The notes beneath the pieces were generated by a model. The model was not told where the DNA came from, made no database searches, and saw only the letters and a program-made list of their open reading frames with translations. A program made the position numbers and the translations under genes. 64,000 bases of DNA from Gemmatimonadota bacterium (GTDB taxonomy: Bacteria > Gemmatimonadota > Gemmatimonadetes > Gemmatimonadales > Gemmatimonadaceae): positions 16,248-80,247 of the forward strand of contig JACPFW010000001.1 of NCBI GenBank assembly GCA_016182795.1, given 5' to 3'. Shown here one piece after another: positions 57,841-64,000 of the stretch (within the stretch, counting starts at the first letter, position 1; every line of letters starts with the position of its first letter).

Positions 57841-60800
57841 ATGAGCGACACCCCCCGGCTCTACATCGCCGCGCACGACGCCGGCGTTGCCCACGCGCTC
57901 TCCGACCGGCTCGGGCCACTCGGCTTTGACGTGCGCGGCGCGGCAACCGACGGCAAGCGGGCGCTGGACGAGATCATCGAGCAGCGGCCCGACCTCGTGC
58001 TGATCGATCTCCGGCTGGCCGGCGAGCTTGACCGCATTGCAGCCTCGCGCTCCGATCAGCGCGCGCACGACGCGGCGGTGGTCTTTCTCACCCAGGGTGC
58101 CGACGAGTCGGAGCTCCGTCGCGCCGCGGCGGGGCGGCCGTACGGCCAGCTCGTTTCGCCATTTGACGATCGCCAACTCCACGCCACGCTGCTCGACGCG
58201 CTGCAGCGGCGGCGGCTGGAGCGCGCGGTGCACGAGGCCAACGCCCGCCTGGAATCGATGGTGGCCGAGCGCACCGAGCAGTACCGCGAGGCCAACGCGC
58301 GGTTGCTGACCAGCGAGGAGCGGTATCGCAACCTCGTGTCCGCCATGACCGACATGGTCTTCGTCGTCGACCGTGATGACCGGTTCGTCGATGCGCATTA
58401 CCCGTCGGAGCACCTGCTCGCCATGCCGCCCGCTGCGTTTCTCGGGCGACGGGTGGCGGAGGTCCTGCCCGCCTCGGTCAGCGAACCCTTCGCCTCGTGC
58501 GCGGCCGTCGTGCGGGCCACCGGCAAGCGCGGATGGTTTGAGTACGGCATGGATCTCGGCGACAAGCCGCGGCACTTCCTTGCCTCCGTCGAGCCGCCCG
58601 CGGCCGATGGCCGCATCGCCATCGGCATCGTGGACATCACGGGTCGCCACCAGATCGAAGAGGCGCTCCGCCGCAGCGAAGAGCGGCTGACGATCACCCT
58701 GAAGTCCATCGGCGACGCCGTGCTGACGACTGACGCCGCCCGTCAGATCACACAAATGAACCCGGTGGCCGAGCGTCTCACCGGATGGAGCGTCGGCGAG
58801 GCGTGCGGGCGTCCTGTCGACGATGTGCTGCAGCTCGTGGATGAGCGCACGCGCGCGCCCGTGAAGGTGCCGGTCCACGACGTGCTCACCACCGGCGAGG
58901 CGCGCGACCTGCCCGTGCACACGATGCTCCGGACGCGTGACGGACGTGAGGTCCCGATCGCCGACAGCGCGGCGCCGCTGCGCGCCGCCGACGGCTCCGT
59001 AAGCGGCGCCGTGCTGGTATTCCGCGACGTCACCGAGGAGCGCCTCGCCGAGCATGAGCGCAGCCAGCGCCTGCGCCTGCTCGCGGCGCTCAACGAGATC
59101 ACGCTCGATCTCCTCGCCCGGCGCAGCCATGACGAGCTGCTGCAGGCCATCGTGGCTCGCAGCGCGGAGCTGTTTGACGCCCAGCACGTGGACGTGCTCC
59201 TGCTGGAGGGCGAGGAGTTGGTGTCGCTCGCGCGCCTCGGCCCGGCGAGCGCGTCGCGCGGCGAGCGCCTGACCCGCGCCGACGCACCGCTCGCGTGGCA
59301 GGCGGTCGACATGCGGGCGCCGCTCTTTCTCGACGACTACTCCACGCATCCGGCGCATCGCGCGGCCTTCCACCCGCTCGGGTTCCAGGCCACCGCCTTT
59401 CTGCCCATCGTGCACGGCGCGGGGTGCCTGGGTGTGCTCGCCCTCGCGCGCACCGCACACCGTCGCCCGTTCCTGGAATCCGAGGTGTCGGCGGGTCAGC
59501 TCTTCGCCCAGCTCATCGCGCTCGTCCTGAACCAGGCCGATATCTATGCCGATGCGGTGCGGCGGGCCGACCACAAGACGGCGGAGCTGCGGGCGAGCGA
59601 GGAGATGTTCGAGGCGATGGCCACGGTTGTGCCGACCGGTCTGTTCCGCACCGACGCGAACGGAAGCTGCGAGTACGTCAATCCGCAGTTCTGCCAGGTC
59701 GCTGGGTTGTCGGCGTCGCAGGCGATGGGCAACGGCTGGATGCAGGTGATCCACGCCGCCGATCGGGACCGCCTGCTGGGTACAATGCGGACCGCCATCA
59801 CGGAGCTCAAGCCCTTCCATGTGCAGGGGCGGTTCGTGCGTCCCGACGGCGAGTCCGGGTGGTTCGAAACCGACGCCGTGCCGTGGCTCGACGGTCACGC
59901 CGTACTGCGCGGATTCGTCGGCTCCGTGTACGACGTCACCCAGCGCGTGCGCGCCGAGTCGATGATGCACGCGCTGACGGTGGAGGCCGCCGGCCTCAGC
60001 GTCGATGCGTATCTGCAGCTCAGCGTCCGACGCCTCGCCGAGACGCTCGATGTCGCCGTGGCGTACGTGACGCGCTTCACGACGGAGGCGCCGTGCACGG
60101 CGCAAACGCTGGCGATCTGGAAGGACGGCGGCGTCACGCCGATCGTCGAGTACCCGCTGTGCGACGCGTTGTGCGAGGAGTCCGTTCGACTGGGCGATGC
60201 GCACGTCATCGCCGACGGCGTGCGGACACAGTTTCCAGACATCGCGTTCGTGCAGGCGAATCGCATCGAGGCGTGGGCGGGTATCCCGCTGAAGGACCAC
60301 GTCGGTTCGCTGTGGGGGATGCTGGTGGTGATGGACCGGCGTGCGTTCCGCCACGGCGGCGCGCCGGTGCTCGCCCTGCTGCGACTTGTGGCCGGACACC
60401 TCTCGGCCGAGCTGGAGCGCCAGCGCGTGGAGGGACGCTTCAACAGCCTCTTCGAGTACGCGCCCGATGCCGCGCTGATGACGGACGCGCAGGGTCGCAT
60501 CGTGCTGGCCAATCTCAAGGCGCAGGAACTCTTCGGGTATTCGCGGCCCGAGCTCATCGGCCAGCCGGTGGAGATGCTCGTCCCCGCGTCGTACCGCAAG
60601 GCCCATGTGCGGCGCCGGACGCGCGCCCTCGCCGACGCGATCCCGCTCCCGACGCACGCGGGTCGTCCGCTCCTCTTCGCCCTGCGAAAGGACGGCTCCA
60701 CATTCCCCGCCGATATCAGCCTCGGGCCGCTTGAGGGCGAACACGGCCCGCTGGTGGTGGCCTCGGTGCGCGACATGACGCTGCAGCAGCGCGTGGAGGA

Positions 60801-63219
60801 GACGCTGCGCCAGCGCGACGCGATTCTCGCCGCCGTCACCCACGCCGCGAATCGGTTGCTGGGGGCGGCGGCGTGGCGGGGTGAAATGCCGCAGTTCCTG
60901 GCGCGCGTGGGCGACGCCGCACGGGCCAACCGGGCCTATCTGCTGTCGCACGGCGAGGGCGCGCCGGCGGTCGGCGGATGGACGCGCCAGTTCGAATGGT
61001 GCCGCGCGGACGTGGAGTCCTCGTCGCGACGCGTTGGCGATACGTTGGGTGACTTCGACACCGAGGGCATTCGCATCCTGCAAGGCCGACCGCAGACCGG
61101 TGAGGGCGTGGTGCTGACGGTCGACAACGTGACCGACTTCGCGCGCGACGTGCTGCGGGCGCTGGATGTGAGTGCCTTGGCCCTCATGCCGATTCTCTGC
61201 GGCGGGCAATTCTGGGGGGCCCTGGCCCTGGAGCGCGACACCGAGGCGCGCGACTGGTCGCCGCCTGAACTCGATGCGCTCAACGCGGCCGCCAGCGCCA
61301 TCGCGGCCGCGTTCGAGCGTGAGCGCGCCGATACGGCGTTGCGGGCCAGTGAGGAGCGCCTGCGCATGGTGGTCGACCATATCGGCGAGGGGCTCATCGT
61401 CGATGACGAGGCCGGCCGGGTGACGTTCTTCAACGAGCGCTTCGCCGAGATCTTCGGATTCGACAAGCAGGCGCCCGGCCCGATCCAGCTCGAGGACTAC
61501 GTTGCGCCAACGCACCAGGCCCAGCTGCGCGCGCGGCACGAGCGTCGGCTGCGCGGCTTGCCGGTCCCCTCCCAGTTCGAATACCAGGGCCGACGCGTCA
61601 ATGGCGAGCTGCTGTGGATCGATGTCCACGTCGTCGAGATCCGCGACCGCAACGGGCGCATCGTCGGGACGCAGTCCACCATTCGCGACATCACGGCGCG
61701 CAAGAAGGTGAACCTGCAGATCAGCGAGGCGCTGGCCACGCTCGACGCCACCGTGGACGCCGCCTACATCATCGATCCGCGCACCCTGCGGTTCCTCTAC
61801 GTCAATCAGGGCGCGGTTCGCACCCTGGGCTACTCGCGGGCCGAACTGCTCGGCATGTCGGCGATGGACATCGAACTCGCCGACAGCGAAGCGGCGCTTC
61901 GCACACTCATTGCCCCGCTCACCGAACTCGGGGCGTCGCCCTGCATGCTCGAAACCCGCCATCGGCGCAAGGACGGCAGCACCGTGCCCGTCGAGGTCAC
62001 GCTGCAGTTCGTGCGACTGGACCAGGGGTCCGAACGCCTCATCGCGCTCGCCCGCGACATCAGCGAACGCCTGATGCGGCAAGCCGGCGAGCGGCGCACG
62101 CAGCGGCTCGAGGCGATCGGCACGCTGGCCGGCGGCATCGCGCACGACCTCAACAACGCCCTCACGCCCATCCTGATGGGGCTCGAGGTGCTGCGCGATC
62201 AGCAGCCGGCACGATCGCGCACCGTCGACCAGGTTGCCTCCGGCGTCGAACGGGCCACCGCCATGGTGCGACAGCTGCTGAGCTTTGCCAAGGGAGCCGA
62301 AGGCGAGCGCACCGCGATCTACCCGGTGCGGCTGATCGACGAGATGCATCACCTCATCGCCAGCACCTTCCCCAAGAACATCGACGTGAAGGTCCGCTGC
62401 GAGTCAAACGCGCCGTCAGTGAGCGGCGACTCCACCCAGTTGCACCAGGTGCTGCTCAACCTGTGCGTCAATGCGCGCGACGCCATGCCGGGCGGCGGCA
62501 CGCTGATGCTCGAAGCGTCCGGGATCGAACTCGACGCCGGCCAGGCGCTCCGCCTGCCCGGCGCCTCGCCCGGCGCCTATCTCCGCCTGCAGGTGCACGA
62601 CACCGGCAGCGGCATCCCCGAGCGGGTGATCGACCGCATCTTCGACCCGTTCTTCACCACCAAGGGCGCCGACGGCGGAAGCGGCCTGGGGCTGTCTACC
62701 GCACTTGGCATCGTCAAAGGACACGGCGGGTTCATTCATGTGGAGTCGAATCCCGGCGTGCGGACGACGTTCGCGGCGTACCTGCCCAGCGGCGATGCGC
62801 CGAAGTCGCCGCGCGGCGTGACGGTCGCGCCGGCGTCGACCATCGTAGGGCGAGGCGAGCAAATCCTGTTTGTCGACGACGAACACCTGGTGCGCGAGAT
62901 GGCCACCATCGTGCTCGAGCGTCTGCACTTCTCGCCGCTCACCGCGTCGGACGGCGCCGAGGCGCTGGAGGTGCTCGCGAGCCACGGGTCGCGCATCGTG
63001 GCCGTCATCACCGATCTCCACATGCCGCGGCTCGACGGCGTGTCGATGGTCCGCGCGCTGCGACAGACACATCCGTGCATCCCCGTGGCCGTCGCCAGCG
63101 GGCGGCTCGACGACCAGCAGGCCGCCGAACTCGAGTCGCTCGGCGTCATCACACGCCTCGACAAGCCATTCACCGAGGCGCGCATGGTCGACGCCCTCAA
63201 GCGCCTGCTTGGCCGATGA
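57841..63219 (+). CDS. Multi-sensor hybrid histidine kinase (REC-PAS2-GAF-PAS-GAF-PAS-GAF-PAS2-HisKA-HATPase-REC)
   Basis: 1792 residues, soluble. Order: a receiver-like domain (1-125) that keeps the Asp in LVLIDLRL but lacks the acidic pair (AAHDAG) and the switch Lys (QLVSPFDD); PAS at about 160 and 281; GAF at 411; PAS at 589; GAF at 718; PAS at 866; GAF at 991; PAS at 1173 and 1295; H-box GGIAHDLNNAL with H1435; N-box NLCVNARDAMP; G-boxes DTGSGIP and GGSGLGL; final receiver with VDDE, D1725 in ITDLHMP and LDKPF. Six PAS and three GAF domains suggest sensing of several cytosolic signals. It may supply the 42841 regulator, but nothing in the sequence shows this. Confidence 0.92.
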   Translation: MSDTPRLYIAAHDAGVAHALSDRLGPLGFDVRGAATDGKRALDEIIEQRPDLVLIDLRLAGELDRIAASRSDQRAHDAAVVFLTQGADESELRRAAAGRPYGQLVSPFDDRQLHATLLDALQRRRLERAVHEANARLESMVAERTEQYREANARLLTSEERYRNLVSAMTDMVFVVDRDDRFVDAHYPSEHLLAMPPAAFLGRRVAEVLPASVSEPFASCAAVVRATGKRGWFEYGMDLGDKPRHFLASVEPPAADGRIAIGIVDITGRHQIEEALRRSEERLTITLKSIGDAVLTTDAARQITQMNPVAERLTGWSVGEACGRPVDDVLQLVDERTRAPVKVPVHDVLTTGEARDLPVHTMLRTRDGREVPIADSAAPLRAADGSVSGAVLVFRDVTEERLAEHERSQRLRLLAALNEITLDLLARRSHDELLQAIVARSAELFDAQHVDVLLLEGEELVSLARLGPASASRGERLTRADAPLAWQAVDMRAPLFLDDYSTHPAHRAAFHPLGFQATAFLPIVHGAGCLGVLALARTAHRRPFLESEVSAGQLFAQLIALVLNQADIYADAVRRADHKTAELRASEEMFEAMATVVPTGLFRTDANGSCEYVNPQFCQVAGLSASQAMGNGWMQVIHAADRDRLLGTMRTAITELKPFHVQGRFVRPDGESGWFETDAVPWLDGHAVLRGFVGSVYDVTQRVRAESMMHALTVEAAGLSVDAYLQLSVRRLAETLDVAVAYVTRFTTEAPCTAQTLAIWKDGGVTPIVEYPLCDALCEESVRLGDAHVIADGVRTQFPDIAFVQANRIEAWAGIPLKDHVGSLWGMLVVMDRRAFRHGGAPVLALLRLVAGHLSAELERQRVEGRFNSLFEYAPDAALMTDAQGRIVLANLKAQELFGYSRPELIGQPVEMLVPASYRKAHVRRRTRALADAIPLPTHAGRPLLFALRKDGSTFPADISLGPLEGEHGPLVVASVRDMTLQQRVEETLRQRDAILAAVTHAANRLLGAAAWRGEMPQFLARVGDAARANRAYLLSHGEGAPAVGGWTRQFEWCRADVESSSRRVGDTLGDFDTEGIRILQGRPQTGEGVVLTVDNVTDFARDVLRALDVSALALMPILCGGQFWGALALERDTEARDWSPPELDALNAAASAIAAAFERERADTALRASEERLRMVVDHIGEGLIVDDEAGRVTFFNERFAEIFGFDKQAPGPIQLEDYVAPTHQAQLRARHERRLRGLPVPSQFEYQGRRVNGELLWIDVHVVEIRDRNGRIVGTQSTIRDITARKKVNLQISEALATLDATVDAAYIIDPRTLRFLYVNQGAVRTLGYSRAELLGMSAMDIELADSEAALRTLIAPLTELGASPCMLETRHRRKDGSTVPVEVTLQFVRLDQGSERLIALARDISERLMRQAGERRTQRLEAIGTLAGGIAHDLNNALTPILMGLEVLRDQQPARSRTVDQVASGVERATAMVRQLLSFAKGAEGERTAIYPVRLIDEMHHLIASTFPKNIDVKVRCESNAPSVSGDSTQLHQVLLNLCVNARDAMPGGGTLMLEASGIELDAGQALRLPGASPGAYLRLQVHDTGSGIPERVIDRIFDPFFTTKGADGGSGLGLSTALGIVKGHGGFIHVESNPGVRTTFAAYLPSGDAPKSPRGVTVAPASTIVGRGEQILFVDDEHLVREMATIVLERLHFSPLTASDGAEALEVLASHGSRIVAVITDLHMPRLDGVSMVRALRQTHPCIPVAVASGRLDDQQAAELESLGVITRLDKPFTEARMVDALKRLLGR

Positions 63220-63242
63220 CGCCCCCGCGTGCGCGCAATCCG

Positions 63243-63271
63243 TTCACCCTCGGCGCGGGGCGCTGTATTAT
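63243..63271 (+). promoter_or_regulatory. Possible sigma-70 promoter of the amidase gene
   Basis: TTCACC, 17 bases, TATTAT (63266-63271). This is the only housekeeping-type pair I noted in the locus. It lies 45 bases before the ATG. Confidence 0.5.
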
Positions 63272-63315
63272 GAATGCACCGCGGCGTTCGCGACGCATGC
63301 CCTTTCGGAGCAGCG

Positions 63316-64000
63316 ATGAGCCTTCCCACCAACGCTGGTGACCTCCGCGTCACCCTCGTCCAGCCCGACACCGTGTGGCGCGAGCCGGCGGTCAACCGCG
63401 AGCGCATTGCGGCGTCGCTGCGATGTGCGGCGCCGACGGATCTCATTGTCCTGCCGGAGACGTTCACCACTGGCTTCTCGCATGAAGCGGCGGTGACCGC
63501 GGAATCGATGTCGGGAGAGAGCGTCGCGTGGATGCGCGAGTTCGCGCGCGCCAGCGACGCTGCCGTCGTCGGGAGCGTGCAGATTCGCGACGGTGGGGAC
63601 GTGTTCAATCGGCTTATCTTCGCCACGCCCGATGGCGCGCTCCGGCACTACGACAAGCGCCATCTGTTCCGCATGGCGCGCGAGCAGGACTGGTTTGCCT
63701 CCGGGCAGGCGCGGCTGGTGGTCGAGTTCCGTGACTGGCGCATCTGCCCGCTCGTCTGCTACGACCTGCGCTTTCCGGTCTTCGCCCGCAATCGGACCGA
63801 GGCGTCAGGCGACGGCTCCCTCGACTACGATCTTCTGCTGTTTGTCGCCAACTGGCCCGCCGCGCGGCACGACGCCTGGCGCACCCTCCTGCGCGCGCGG
63901 GCGATGGAGAATCTCTGCTACGTGGTTGGCGTGAACCGGACGGGCCGGGATGCGAACGGGCACCTCTATCGGGGCGGGTCGCTGGCCACCGATGCGGTGG
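63316..64000 (+). CDS. Nitrilase-superfamily amidase (omega-amidase/YafV type), 3' end missing
   Basis: The frame stays open to the window end (228 residues seen). Catalytic triad: E48 in LPETFTTGF, K114 in YDKRHLF and C148 in CPLVCYDLRFP. These flanks resemble YafV/NIT2 omega-amidases, which hydrolyse 2-oxoglutaramate-type amides. GGAG precedes the ATG. Unrelated to motility; it marks the end of the flagellar locus. Confidence 0.88.
   Translation, partial: MSLPTNAGDLRVTLVQPDTVWREPAVNRERIAASLRCAAPTDLIVLPETFTTGFSHEAAVTAESMSGESVAWMREFARASDAAVVGSVQIRDGGDVFNRLIFATPDGALRHYDKRHLFRMAREQDWFASGQARLVVEFRDWRICPLVCYDLRFPVFARNRTEASGDGSLDYDLLLFVANWPAARHDAWRTLLRARAMENLCYVVGVNRTGRDANGHLYRGGSLATDAV

Noticed and set aside
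57373-62352. A 1659-residue open frame on the minus strand opposite the large sensor kinase
   Set aside because: It is His/Arg/Gly-rich with no domain pattern, and the plus-strand protein has clear PAS, GAF and kinase motifs. Long antisense frames are expected at this G+C.
1-64000. tRNA, rRNA, CRISPR arrays, insertion sequences or phage genes
   Set aside because: No cloverleaf-like sequence, regular repeat array, transposase or integrase was seen on either strand by eye; tRNAscan and Infernal runs would settle small RNAs.

Overview
The window is a chromosomal motility and chemotaxis locus of a high-GC bacterium with a two-membrane envelope: P-ring and L-ring genes (flgI, flgH), FlgA and an LPP20-type lipoprotein are present. 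Gene order, very high G+C, GTG starts and chained ATGA/GTGA/TGATG overlaps fit Gemmatimonadota. That assignment is inference, since no 16S gene or other taxonomic marker lies here. I saw no tRNA, rRNA, CRISPR array, insertion sequence or phage.

Layout. (1) 1-12480, plus strand: chemotaxis genes. A partial MCP is followed by a PilZ protein, a CheY-like regulator, cheB, cheR and cheX. Next come a response regulator, a hybrid kinase, a caspase-like protease with an EF-hand loop, a FlgT/DUF4384-like protein, an LPP20 lipoprotein, a CheZ-like phosphatase and an HDOD protein. (2) 12515-14187, minus: motB and motA. (3) 14281-14949, plus: a histidine-kinase-like protein without an ATPase, converging on csrA. 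(4) 42585 down to 14926, minus: the flagellar super-cluster. It reads as three operons, each with a -24/-12 (sigma-54) promoter: flgB-flgC-41415-fliEFGHIJ-motE-fliK-flgD-flgE; fliL-M-N-OP-Q-R-flhB-flhA-flhF-flhG-fliA-21210; and flgF-G-A-H-I-J-N-K-csrA. (5) 42841-54923, minus: a sigma-54 activator, a fliT-like gene, fliS, fliD, fliC, an EAL/HDOD protein, a TPR-glycosyltransferase, fliW and flgL. (6) 55029-64000, plus: flgM, cheY, another receiver, an FkbM methyltransferase, a 1792-residue sensor kinase and a partial nitrilase-family amidase.

How it fits together. The regulator at 42841 has the GAFTGA loop and probably activates the five -24/-12 promoters (flgB, fliL, flgF, flgL, FkbM). FliA (sigma-28), held by FlgM, would then drive the late genes: fliC has a good sigma-28 promoter, and fliS and motA have good -10 boxes. 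The fliC leader carries two hairpins with GGA in the loop, one over the ribosome-binding site. With csrA and fliW in the locus, this points to FliW-CsrA-flagellin translational control. FlhF and FlhG suggest controlled flagellar position and number.

Unusual points. FliK carries a complete M15-type peptidoglycan peptidase domain, while FlgJ has only its rod-binding domain. FliO and FliP are fused. A TPR-GT9-GT4 glycosyltransferase and a sigma-54-linked FkbM methyltransferase suggest flagellin glycosylation with methylated sugars. The caspase/FlgT-like/FlgP-like cassette inside the chemotaxis operon is the least explained module.
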